The translations under genes were made by a program, and so were the position numbers. 64,000 bases of DNA, from the NCBI GenBank assembly GCA_035527975.1, contig DATKZM010000088.1, forward strand, positions 124,001 through 188,000, written 5' to 3'. Position 1 is the first letter of the stretch; the number at the start of each line of letters is the position of its first letter. Shown here piece after piece: positions 33,206-41,709 of this stretch. The notes under the pieces are model-generated. The model saw only the letters and a program-made list of their open reading frames with translations. It was not told the origin of the DNA and ran no database searches. The DNA is from DATKZM01 sp035527975 (GTDB lineage: Bacteria > Pseudomonadota > Alphaproteobacteria > JAPULJ01).

Positions 33206-35277
33206 AGGACGGCGGATACCGCGTGGGGATCGATATCGGCGGAACGTTCACGGACATTGTCCTGAGCGCTCCCGGCGGCGCGCGCCATGCCTACAAGACC
33301 TTATCGACACCCGACGATTACGGCCGCGGCATCGTCGCCGGCATCAAGGGCGCGCTCGATGCCGCCGCGATCGAGCCGGGCGCCATCGACCGCGTGATCC
33401 ATGCAACGACTGTCGCCACCAACACGATCCTGGAGCACAAGGGCGCGAAGACGGCGCTGATCACCACCGAAGGCTTCCGGGACGTGCTGGAAATGCGCCG
33501 CCTGCGCATCCCGGAGATGTACGCGCTCAACTATCCCAAGCCCGCGCCGCTGGTGCCCCGCCGGCTGCGCTTGGAGGTGCGCGAACGGCTCGGGCCCGAT
33601 GGCTCCGTCCGGCTGCCGCTCGACGAGACGAGCGTTGCGCGCGCGATCGAGCGGATCGCCGAGGCCGGGGTCGAGGCGGTCGCGGTCTGCCTGATCCATT
33701 CCTACGCCAATCCGACCCATGAGGTGCGTATCGCAGAAATGCTGCGCGACGCGCTCGGCGAGGGCGTCTTCGTCACCTGCTCCAGCGACATATTGCCGGT
33801 GATCCGCGAATACGAGCGGACCTCGACCACGGTCATCAACGCCTATCTGGGACCGGCCCTCAGCGCCTACTTCGCCTCGCTTGCCAGGCATCTCGCGGCG
33901 TTGAAAATCGAGGCGCCGATCCAGGTGATGAAATCGGATGGCGGGCTGATGAGCGTCGCGGCGGCGGCACGCAAACCCGCCTATATCGTCGAATCGGGCC
34001 CGGCGGCAGGGGTGATCGGCGCGGCGCGTCTCGAACGCGGCCAAAACGATCTCATCAGCCTCGACATGGGCGGGACCACAGCCAAGGCCTCGATCATCGA
34101 GGGCGGCATGGTCGCGCGCACGGGCGACTTCGAGGTGGGCTCGGGTATCAATCTCTCCAGCAAGCTAGTCATGGGCGGCGGCTATGCGCTCAAGCTGCCG
34201 GTGATCGACCTTTCGGAGATCGGCGCCGGCGGCGGCAGCCTGGTCTCGATCGATGCCGGCGGGCTGATGCGCGTTGGCCCGGAGAGCGCGGGCGCCGATC
34301 CGGGGCCGGTGGCCTATGGACGCGGCGGCACCCAGCCGACATTTACCGATGCGCTGGTGGCGCTCGGCTATCTCAACCCGGCGCATCTGGTCGGCGGCGA
34401 GTTGGCGCTCGACGCCGAGGCGGCGTGCGCAGCCATGAACGAAGCGGTTGCGCGGCCGCTCGGAATGGACCTGCTCGACGCCGCCTACGGCGTCTTCGAG
34501 GTCGCCTGCAGCACCATGGTCCGGGCGGTCAAGGCCGTCTCGACCTATCGCGGACGCGATCCGCGCGACTTCGCGCTCTTCGCCTTCGGCGGCAACGGCC
34601 CGGTGGTCGGCGCCGCGATCGCCTCGCTGCTGGAAATGCGGCGCGTGTTGGTGCCGCTCCATCCGGGCGTGTTCAGCGCCGCCGGGCTGCTCGCCTCCGA
34701 TATCGAGCATGAAATCGCGCGCGCCTTCTTCCGCCGCCTCGACGGGCTCGCCGCCGGTGACCTCGAGGCGGCCTTCGCCGAGCTGGAGCGCGAGCTTGCG
34801 GCGGTGATGGCGAGCGAAGGCCACGGCGCCGGCGGCTTCCTGGCCGAGCGCCACGCCGATCTGCGCTATGCCGGCCAGGCGCACGAGCTAACAGTGCGGC
34901 TTGATCACGGCATCTCCGGCGATCTCGGCGCGATGGCGCGCGCCTTCGGCGACGAGCATGAGCGCACCTATGGTCATCAGGCCGAAGCGGAGGAAGTCGA
35001 ATGCGTGGCGATCCGAGCGGTCGGGCGCGTGCCGGCCGAATTGCCGAACGGTCTCAAACCGGAGCTGGCCAAAGCGCCGGCCGCCAGCGCGCGGCGCGCC
35101 TTCTTCGGACCGGAAGCCGGCCATATCGAAACGCCGGTACTGGGACGCGGCGATCTTGAAGGCGTCGTCATGGAAGGCCCGGCCATCATCGAGGAATACG
35201 ATGCGACCTGCGTGGTGCCGCCGGGCTGGACGGTGCGGCTGAGCGAGGGAGGCGCGCTGTGTCTGGAGGCGAAGTAG
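33199..35277 (+). CDS. hyuA: Hydantoinase/oxoprolinase family subunit A (first copy)
   Basis: A 692-residue ASKHA-fold ATPase subunit. The N-terminal phosphate loop VGIDIGGTFTDIVLSAPGG and the VIHATTVATNTILEHKGAKT segment are standard, as are the central GPAAGVIGAA and SLDMGGTTAKASIIEGG motifs. Such subunits phosphorylate or activate a cyclic amide, carbonyl or aromatic ketone in ATP-dependent hydrolases and carboxylases (5-oxoprolinase, N-methylhydantoinase, acetone or acetophenone carboxylase). The start is the last of four repeated ATGAG units. It is coupled to the subunit B gene. Confidence 0.93.
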   Translation: MSKDGGYRVGIDIGGTFTDIVLSAPGGARHAYKTLSTPDDYGRGIVAGIKGALDAAAIEPGAIDRVIHATTVATNTILEHKGAKTALITTEGFRDVLEMRRLRIPEMYALNYPKPAPLVPRRLRLEVRERLGPDGSVRLPLDETSVARAIERIAEAGVEAVAVCLIHSYANPTHEVRIAEMLRDALGEGVFVTCSSDILPVIREYERTSTTVINAYLGPALSAYFASLARHLAALKIEAPIQVMKSDGGLMSVAAAARKPAYIVESGPAAGVIGAARLERGQNDLISLDMGGTTAKASIIEGGMVARTGDFEVGSGINLSSKLVMGGGYALKLPVIDLSEIGAGGGSLVSIDAGGLMRVGPESAGADPGPVAYGRGGTQPTFTDALVALGYLNPAHLVGGELALDAEAACAAMNEAVARPLGMDLLDAAYGVFEVACSTMVRAVKAVSTYRGRDPRDFALFAFGGNGPVVGAAIASLLEMRRVLVPLHPGVFSAAGLLASDIEHEIARAFFRRLDGLAAGDLEAAFAELERELAAVMASEGHGAGGFLAERHADLRYAGQAHELTVRLDHGISGDLGAMARAFGDEHERTYGHQAEAEEVECVAIRAVGRVPAELPNGLKPELAKAPAASARRAFFGPEAGHIETPVLGRGDLEGVVMEGPAIIEEYDATCVVPPGWTVRLSEGGALCLEAK

Positions 35278-37121
35278 TGGCCGGTCTCGGCAACAGCGAT
35301 CCGATCACCATGGAGGTGGTGCGCAACGCGCTCTCGACCATCGCCGACGAGATGGCGCTGGTCATCATGCGCACGGCGTATTCGTCAATCGTGCGTGATT
35401 CGATGGATTACTCGACGGGTCTGTGCGACCGCGAGGGACGCATCGTCGCGCACGGGCTCACCATGGCGCTGCATCTGGGCTCGTTCCCCGACGCCATGGC
35501 CGTCCTGATGCGCGACTATCGTGGCCGCATCGACGAGGGCGATGTATTCGTGTTCAACGATCCTTACGAGGCCGGCGGCATGCACCTGCCGGACGTCTAC
35601 ATCATCAAGCCGATCTTCCATGCCGGCGCGCTCGAGGGCTTTGCGGCAACCCTGGTGCATCAGATCGATATGGGCGGCATCGCGCCCGGCTCGACTGCCG
35701 TCTACGCGCGCGAGATCTTCCAGGAGGGCCTGCGCCTGCCGATCGTCAAGATGTACGAGCGCGGCGAGCCCAACGAGACCTTCTTCAAGATCATGGGGCT
35801 CAACACGCGCATGCCCGACAAGCTGGCCGGCGACATGCGCGCCCAGATCGCCGCCTGCAAGACGGCCGAAAGCGCCTTCGAGAAGCTGGTCGGCAAATAC
35901 GGGCCCGAGACCTTCCGGCGCCTGCTCGACGATCTGCACGACCATGCCGAGCGCGTCATGCGCGCCGAGATCGCCGCCCTGCCCGATGGAAAATGGTCGT
36001 TCACCGACTATCTCGACGGGCTCGGCGAGGATCCAGAACCGCTGCCGCTCGCGGTCTCGATCGCGATCGACGGCGAGCGCATGACGGTCGACTGGGCCGG
36101 CTCGGCGCCGCAGGTGCCGGGGGCGATCAATTGCCCCTCGCCCTTCGTCAAATCGGCGGTGCATCTGATCGTGAAATGCATTTCAGGTCGCGACATTCCC
36201 AACTTCGAGGGTTATCTGCGGCCGCTTGAGATCTTGCTGCCCGAGGGCACGATCGTGAATCCGCTACCGCCGGCGGCCTGCGCCGCGCGGGCGATTGTCG
36301 GCTGGCGTGCGATCGACGCGCTGCTCGGCGTCTTCGCCCAGATCGTGCCCGACCGGGTGCCGGCGGCGGGCGAAGGCGGCGTCACCTTCCCGGCGATCAG
36401 CGGCTTCCATGAGGGCAAACGCTTCGTCTGTTCGGAAACCCTGGCCGGCGCCTGGGGCGGCATGGCGGGGCGCGACGGCGAGTTCGGCATCCCCAATCCC
36501 GGCGGCAACCTCACCAACCAACCGATCGAGATGATCGAAGCGCAGTTCCCGATCCTGATCGAACGCTACGGCATGGTGGAGAATTCGGGCGGGCCCGGAG
36601 AGTTCCGCGGCGCGCCCGCCTTTATCCGCCAATACCGCATGCTCGCGGAGGAAACGCAGATCGTCATGCGCTCCGACCGCCGCAAGATCCTGCCTTACGG
36701 GCTGGCGGGCGGCTGCCCGGGCACGCCCTCGTGGAACATCGTCAATCCCGGTCCCGGCCAGCGCATCGAGCCGGTGATGCCGATGGAGCCGATCGTGCTC
36801 GGCCCCAACGACGTGTTCTGCCATATCAGCGCCGGCGGCGCGGGCTATGGCGATCCGATAAGGCGCGATCCGGCGCGGGTGCTGACCGATGTCATCGAGG
36901 AGCGCTTCACGGCCGATTATGCCCGCGCGGTCTATGGCGTCGTTATTGACGTGGGAACACTCCAAGTCGATGCGGCGGCGAGCGACGCTCTGCGGGCGGA
37001 GATGATCGAAGCGCGGGCAAACGGTGCGGATCCGCGCCCGGCCTATCTGCGCCTGTTCCACGCTCCGATCGGGGTCACGGAATTCGCGCTGGAGGGCGAG
37101 CGGACGCTGCGATTGACATGA
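35277..37121 (+). CDS. hyuB: Hydantoinase/oxoprolinase family subunit B (first copy)
   Basis: The family opening DPITMEVVRNALSTIADEMA is followed by MRTAYSSIVRDSMDYSTGLC and FVFNDPYEAGGMHLPDVYII, and the protein continues to ISAGGAGYGDPIRRDPARV, the conserved glycine-rich end. It is the hydrolytic/acyl-accepting partner of subunit A. The GTG at 35277 overlaps the hyuA TAG by one base and follows GGAGGCGAAG, so it is preferred to the earlier GTG at 35259. At 614 residues it is longer than the second copy. Confidence 0.92.
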   Translation: MAGLGNSDPITMEVVRNALSTIADEMALVIMRTAYSSIVRDSMDYSTGLCDREGRIVAHGLTMALHLGSFPDAMAVLMRDYRGRIDEGDVFVFNDPYEAGGMHLPDVYIIKPIFHAGALEGFAATLVHQIDMGGIAPGSTAVYAREIFQEGLRLPIVKMYERGEPNETFFKIMGLNTRMPDKLAGDMRAQIAACKTAESAFEKLVGKYGPETFRRLLDDLHDHAERVMRAEIAALPDGKWSFTDYLDGLGEDPEPLPLAVSIAIDGERMTVDWAGSAPQVPGAINCPSPFVKSAVHLIVKCISGRDIPNFEGYLRPLEILLPEGTIVNPLPPAACAARAIVGWRAIDALLGVFAQIVPDRVPAAGEGGVTFPAISGFHEGKRFVCSETLAGAWGGMAGRDGEFGIPNPGGNLTNQPIEMIEAQFPILIERYGMVENSGGPGEFRGAPAFIRQYRMLAEETQIVMRSDRRKILPYGLAGGCPGTPSWNIVNPGPGQRIEPVMPMEPIVLGPNDVFCHISAGGAGYGDPIRRDPARVLTDVIEERFTADYARAVYGVVIDVGTLQVDAAASDALRAEMIEARANGADPRPAYLRLFHAPIGVTEFALEGERTLRLT

Positions 37122-37220
37122 GCCGGCAGGCGCTGAACCAGATCAAGCGAACCAGGCCCGGGATTGCGGCACAGCCTTGGCTGAAATGGAAAACCCGCCT
37201 GTTCAACGAAAACGGCGACA

Positions 37221-38165
37221 ATGACGGGTGAAGAACCGCCAGGCCAAACGGCAGTGCCGCACGCCGATGCGGCGCGCCTGCGCATCGGCCTGTCGGTGCT
37301 GCTGTTTTCCACGGTGGCTTTCGGTCTCAACAACATCCTGGCGCGCCTCAGTTACGATCACGGCAGCAATGTCGTGACGCTGCTGACGATCCGCACGATC
37401 ATCGCTCTCCTCGCCATCGGCGCCTATCTGTCCTGGCTGAAGCTGTGGCGGCGGTTCGCCCGCACCGACATGCCGGCATTCGCGGCGGCGTCCCTGGCGT
37501 TCTCGTTCGGCACGCTGATGCTTCTTGAATCCTTCCGCTTTCTGCCGGTCAGCCTGGCGATCCTGCTGTTCTATCTGTTTCCGATCCTGGTCGCCTTGAT
37601 CTATCTGGCGACCGGGGAGGAGCGCTTGACGCCGATCGGCTGGGTGGGCGTGATCGCGGCCTTCTGCGGATTGGCGCTGGCGCTCGAAATCTTCCACGGC
37701 TTCGAGCTCAACCTGGTGGGCGTCGCCCTCAGCATGACGTCCGCCCTGTGCATGGCACTGAGCATCGTGTCGACCCACCGGCTGATGCGGCGGTTTCCCG
37801 GCATCCTGGTTACTTTCTGGCTGCTGGCCGTGTCCGAGGTCATCTACGCCGTCGGCATGTTCGCGGTCGTCGGCATCGCCTGGCCCGATGCGGGCACCGG
37901 CGTACTCGTTTTCGGCGGCGCGGTGATCGCCGGGCCGCTCGCGCTGGTTTCGTTCTTTGTCGGCCTGTCGATGGTGGGCGGCACGAAGACCGGGCTGGTG
38001 ATGAACTTTGAGCCGGTGACGACGATCCTGTTCGCGGCGGCCATCCTGGGCGAAGCCCTCGGCTGGCTGCAATATAGCGGCGCCGCGATCGTCGTCGCAT
38101 CGATCGTCCTGGTCAATCTCGCCGAGCGCCGGCGGTCCGGCGGACCGACGGCCCAGTGGCTCTAA
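37221..38165 (+). CDS. EamA/DMT superfamily transporter
   Basis: A 314-residue membrane protein with ten predicted hydrophobic segments arranged as two EamA repeats. The first begins GLSVLLFSTVAFGLNNILAR; the second follows GFELNLVGVALSMTSALCMA. The characteristic final segment TTILFAAAILGEALGWLQYS and GAAIVVASIVLVNLAE ends the second repeat. Drug/metabolite transporters of this type export amino acids, purines or other metabolites. It lies 99 bases after hyuB and may be part of that operon. Confidence 0.9.
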   Translation: MTGEEPPGQTAVPHADAARLRIGLSVLLFSTVAFGLNNILARLSYDHGSNVVTLLTIRTIIALLAIGAYLSWLKLWRRFARTDMPAFAAASLAFSFGTLMLLESFRFLPVSLAILLFYLFPILVALIYLATGEERLTPIGWVGVIAAFCGLALALEIFHGFELNLVGVALSMTSALCMALSIVSTHRLMRRFPGILVTFWLLAVSEVIYAVGMFAVVGIAWPDAGTGVLVFGGAVIAGPLALVSFFVGLSMVGGTKTGLVMNFEPVTTILFAAAILGEALGWLQYSGAAIVVASIVLVNLAERRRSGGPTAQWL

Positions 38166-38322
38166 CCAATTCCGGGTCCCGGCCGGCCAGGGATACGAAC
38201 TCGTCCGACCGCCCCTGCCGGCGGCTCGGATAGGAAAAGCGTCGCAACTCTAATCCGCTCTGCGAGCGGTATCGAGCCGTCGACGGTCCTGTCACCCGAA
38301 CTTTGCCGGCAGGGCGACCGAC

Positions 38323-38619
38323 CTAGAGCTTCAACCAGATCGCATCGTCGGAATGGTGGAAAATACCGGGCTCCGGTGTCGGCAGCTTTCCGGCGCCGAC
38401 ATCGGCGATGATCCGGCGCCGGATATCTTCCAGCTCAGCAAGTCCGTCATGATAGGAGACCAACGCCATCTGCCCAACCGGTCCGCCAAACCGTGCGTTG
38501 ATCGCAACCTCAACGCCATAGGTCGACGTGATAGCTTCGGCGCGCTGTTTCATGAACGCCGCCGCTTGTCCAAGACGCCCAGGCAATGGGGTCCCAACGC
38601 GAGTAAAGACTACGGACAT
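38323..38619 (-). CDS. Small conserved protein of unknown function, possible dimeric alpha-beta barrel
   Basis: A 98-residue protein with an alternating strand-helix pattern (VVFTRVGTPLPGRLGQAAAF, then VEVAINARFGGPVGQMALVS, HDGLAELEDIRRRIIAD), which resembles NIPSNAP-like or ABM-like dimeric barrels. The ATG at 38619 is chosen because GGGAGGGT is correctly spaced upstream; an upstream ATG at 38637 would bury that site. No catalytic motif is recognised. It stands alone between the transporter and the VOC gene on the opposite strand. Confidence 0.65.
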   Translation of the reverse strand: MSVVFTRVGTPLPGRLGQAAAFMKQRAEAITSTYGVEVAINARFGGPVGQMALVSYHDGLAELEDIRRRIIADVGAGKLPTPEPGIFHHSDDAIWLKL

Positions 38620-38887
38620 CGTACCCTCCCATTTCAAATTATTATTTGGTTCTGCGGAGAGGCTCTCCGCCGTTACATTCTCGCGCGCACCGGCTTCGCT
38701 TGTCCTTGATGTGGGTCAAGTAACTGCCGTCGGGCCAGAATCGGACATCATTTGCTAGAAAGCTTAAGTTTGCGGCTTGCGTCACCGGGGTCTCGAGCGC
38801 CGAGCCTCCCTAAAATGGACACGGGCTGGGAGTCCGGTAACAATGGTGCGACCGGACTTGAACACTCGCTGGGGACAGGACACACCA

Positions 38888-39298
38888 ATGGCCAAGCTCC
38901 GCCATCTCGCGCTGCAGGTGCCCGATCTTGAAAGCGCCGCGCGCTTTTACGAGCAGGTCTTCGAGCTCACGCGCGTGCGCGAGGCCGAAAGCCCGATCGG
39001 CAACGCAGTCATGCTATCGGACGGGGTGGTGAACCTGACATTGCTGCATTTCCCGACCGGCGAGGGCGGCCAGATCAACGGGCCGGACTGGGCCGGGCTG
39101 CATCATATGGGCTTCGTGGTTGACGACGCGCAAGCGACGGCGCGGCGCATCGATGAGGCGGGCGGCGCCTTCTTCATGCAGCTGCCGGAGGGCTACCCAG
39201 GCGTCGATGCGGAGACTAAATACAAGGACAACCACGGCATCGTGTTCGACATCGCCGAGCACGACTGGACCCAGGCGGACGAGACAAAAGCGACATGA
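38888..39298 (+). CDS. VOC (glyoxalase/dioxygenase) superfamily protein
   Basis: A 136-residue protein with two beta-alpha-beta-beta-beta modules. The first begins LRHLALQVPDLESAARFYEQ, with His7 as a possible metal ligand. The second begins LHHMGFVVDDAQATARRIDE, ending HGIVFDIAEHDWT, where the acidic residue near the end of the fold could complete the site. VOC proteins act as isomerases, lyases or dioxygenases with a divalent metal. It starts the operon and overlaps the DUF1989 gene by ATGA. Confidence 0.88.
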   Translation: MAKLRHLALQVPDLESAARFYEQVFELTRVREAESPIGNAVMLSDGVVNLTLLHFPTGEGGQINGPDWAGLHHMGFVVDDAQATARRIDEAGGAFFMQLPEGYPGVDAETKYKDNHGIVFDIAEHDWTQADETKAT

Positions 39299-39921
39299 GC
39301 GAAAAGATCGTCGAGGAGTTCATTATTCCCGCCACCGAGGGCAGAGCGGTCGTGGTCAAGCGCGGCCAGACGCTGCGCATCCACCAGACGCAAGGCGGCC
39401 AGGTCGGCGACTGCACCTTCTATAATGCCAACGATTACAAGGAAATCTTCCATGCCGGCCAGAGCTGGGCGCTCAATGTGATGGCCGGAACCGGGACCTC
39501 CAAGGCGTTCAAGCATTTCTATTCCAAGCCGCCGCGCGAGAACGTCATGCTGACCGTCACCGCCGATACCTACCCCAATCATTGGGGCAATATGGGCGGG
39601 CGCTGTTCAAACAAGATCTACCAGGTCCGCGACGACATCGCCGGCGGGCATCGCTCGTGCCAGCAGAACCTGACCGAAGCGATAGAACCCTACGGTCTGA
39701 CCGGGGACGACGTCTTCGACATCTTCAACGTGTTCATGAATGTCGACCTGCATCCCGACGGCGGCTTCACCATCCATCCAACCGAGGCGGGCCCCGATGA
39801 CTATATCGACCTGCGCGCCGAGATGGACGTGCTGGCGGCGATTTCGGCCTGCCCGGCCGATACCTCGCCGACCAATGGCGGCACCTGCAAGCCGCTCGGC
39901 ATCAAAGTGTTCGGGGCGTAG
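39295..39921 (+). CDS. DUF1989 (urea-carboxylase-associated family) protein
   Basis: A 208-residue protein with the family pattern VKRGQTLRIHQTQGGQVGDC, TFYNANDYKEIFHAGQSWA, and conserved cysteines in GGRCSNKIYQ, HRSCQQNLTEA and NGGTCKPLGI. These proteins often neighbour urea carboxylase, guanidine or pyrimidine-related genes and may be metal-dependent hydrolases. Here the family sits between a VOC protein and PyrK-PyrD-like subunits. The ATG overlaps the VOC stop by 4 bases. Its exact reaction is unknown. Confidence 0.87.
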   Translation: MSEKIVEEFIIPATEGRAVVVKRGQTLRIHQTQGGQVGDCTFYNANDYKEIFHAGQSWALNVMAGTGTSKAFKHFYSKPPRENVMLTVTADTYPNHWGNMGGRCSNKIYQVRDDIAGGHRSCQQNLTEAIEPYGLTGDDVFDIFNVFMNVDLHPDGGFTIHPTEAGPDDYIDLRAEMDVLAAISACPADTSPTNGGTCKPLGIKVFGA

Positions 39922-39924
39922 GCG

Positions 39925-40770
39925 ATGCAGGTGGTCGATAAAGAGCCGGCGTCCGGGACCTCGCTCGAGCGCTACCCGGTCGCCGAGACGATCTGCCCGG
40001 TGCTCAAGAACGAGCCGGTCAACGACGGCTACTATCATCTCGTGCTAGATGCGGCGCACGGCGCGGCGATGGCCAAGGCCGGGCAGTTCTTTCATCTGCT
40101 GTGCCCGGCGACCGGCGATTTTACCCCGTTCCTGCGCCGCCCGATGAGCATCTATCGCATCGATCGCGCGCAGGGACGCCTTGAGTTCCTCTACAAAATG
40201 GTCGGCGCCGGCACCAAGGCGCTGGCAACCCTAAAGCCGGGCGACGGCCTGGATATCTTTGGCCCGCTGGGCCAGGGCTTCAAACTGGACGAGGGCTGGA
40301 AGCACGTGCTGATGGTCGCCCGCGGGGTTGGCCTTGCCACGCTTGCGCCGTTGGCCGAGATGGCCGCCGAGCGCGGGGTCCGGGTCACCGCGATCCTGAG
40401 CGCACGATCGCCCGAATACATGATGTCGGAGGATTATCTGCGCTCGGTCGGCGCCGAGGTTGTCACCGTCACCGACGCCGACGGCACCAGCAGCGTCGAG
40501 GATGTCGAACGCATCGTGCGCACGATTGTCGAGACCGAGGGCGTCGACCTCTTTGCGACCTGCGGGTCGAACCGGCTGCTCACGATGCTGCAGCGGTTGG
40601 CGCGCGAATATGGGATTCCGGGACAGGTCGCGCTCGAGCAGCTGATGGGCTGCGGCATCGGCATGTGCTTTGTCTGCGTCCTGCCGTTCCGCACACCCGA
40701 CGGGCTCGAATACAAACGCGTCTGCAAGGACGGCCCCGTTTTCCCGATCGAGGAGGCGCTCTCTTGGTAG
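39925..40770 (+). CDS. pyrK: PyrK-like electron-transfer subunit (FAD, 2Fe-2S)
   Basis: A 281-residue ferredoxin-reductase-type protein. The FAD domain carries FLRRPMSIYRIDRAQGRLEF and LKPGDGLDIFGPLGQGF; the C-terminal iron-sulfur motif is CGIGMCFVCVLPF followed by VCKDGPVFP, giving the four cysteines of PyrK. It would pass electrons between NAD(H) and the PyrD-type subunit. The 3' end overlaps the next gene. Its place among hydantoinase genes suggests catabolic use rather than pyrimidine synthesis. Confidence 0.9.
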   Translation: MQVVDKEPASGTSLERYPVAETICPVLKNEPVNDGYYHLVLDAAHGAAMAKAGQFFHLLCPATGDFTPFLRRPMSIYRIDRAQGRLEFLYKMVGAGTKALATLKPGDGLDIFGPLGQGFKLDEGWKHVLMVARGVGLATLAPLAEMAAERGVRVTAILSARSPEYMMSEDYLRSVGAEVVTVTDADGTSSVEDVERIVRTIVETEGVDLFATCGSNRLLTMLQRLAREYGIPGQVALEQLMGCGIGMCFVCVLPFRTPDGLEYKRVCKDGPVFPIEEALSW

Positions 40771-41705
40771 ATATGTCGGTGCAGATCGGGCGGACCAAGC
40801 TCGCCAATCCGGTGATGCCGGGTTCGGGCACGTTCGGCGAGGGTCTTGACGCGGTGATGGACCTCAACCGTCTGGGCGCCATCGTTGCCAAGACGATCAC
40901 GCCGGAGCCCCGCGAGGGCAGCCCCTTGCCCCGTGTCGTCGAATATAAGGACGCGTTTTTGGGGGCGATCGGGATCCCGAACAAGGGCCCGGACTATTTC
41001 GTGCGCGAGATCGCCTCCTTCTACCGACAGTTCTCACCGCCCTTCGTGGCCAGTATATCCGCCCCGACGGCCGAAGCCTTCGGCAAGATCGCCGCCGATG
41101 TCAGCAAGCCTGGCATCGACGTGATCGAGGCCAATATCTCCTGCCCGAATCTGGAGAGGGATGGCAAGGCCTTCGCGATGGATCCCGATGCGACCGAGAA
41201 AGCGATCCGGAGCATCATGGCGAACACCGATCTGCCGGTCTGGGCCAAGCTCTCGCCCAATGCCGGCGACGCGCCGGCGGTTGCCCAGGCAGCCGAGGCG
41301 GGCGGCGCCGACGCGCTGACCGTCGCCAACGCCATGGTCGGCATGGCGATCGACGCCGAGACCATGCGGCCAAGGCTCGGCAACATCACGGGCGGCATGA
41401 CCGGTCCCGCGACCAAGCCGGTGATCCTGTTCATGGCCTATCAGGTCTCGCGCTCGGTCTCGATCCCGATCATTGGCTGCGGCGGCATCTCCACGGCCGA
41501 GGACGCGATCGAATACATGCTCGCCGGCGCCAGCGCGATCCAGGCCGGCACGATCAACTTTATCCATCCCGCCGCCATGCTCGGCATCATCGACGGCATC
41601 GAGGCCTATTGCCGGCGCAAGGGCATCGCGCGTGTGAGCGAGCTGACCGGCGCCCTCGACGATCACGAGGGCATGAAACTCGAACAGCTCGCTTCGACTG
41701 CGTAA
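40764..41705 (+). CDS. pyrD: Class 1B dihydroorotate-dehydrogenase-like catalytic subunit
   Basis: A TIM-barrel FMN enzyme of about 313 residues. The N-terminus VDMSVQIGRTKLANPVM matches class 1 PyrD, and the active-site cysteine lies in EANISCPNLE (about Cys127). GCGGISTAEDAIEYMLAGA is the phosphate-binding end. The TTG at 40764 is preferred because it restores the usual Met-Val-Asp start and lies 5 bases from AGGAGG; the ATG at 40773 is the alternative. With PyrK it forms an NAD-linked dehydrogenase that could reduce or oxidise a dihydropyrimidine-like ring. Confidence 0.9.
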   Translation: MVDMSVQIGRTKLANPVMPGSGTFGEGLDAVMDLNRLGAIVAKTITPEPREGSPLPRVVEYKDAFLGAIGIPNKGPDYFVREIASFYRQFSPPFVASISAPTAEAFGKIAADVSKPGIDVIEANISCPNLERDGKAFAMDPDATEKAIRSIMANTDLPVWAKLSPNAGDAPAVAQAAEAGGADALTVANAMVGMAIDAETMRPRLGNITGGMTGPATKPVILFMAYQVSRSVSIPIIGCGGISTAEDAIEYMLAGASAIQAGTINFIHPAAMLGIIDGIEAYCRRKGIARVSELTGALDDHEGMKLEQLASTA

Positions 41706-41709
41706 TCCA

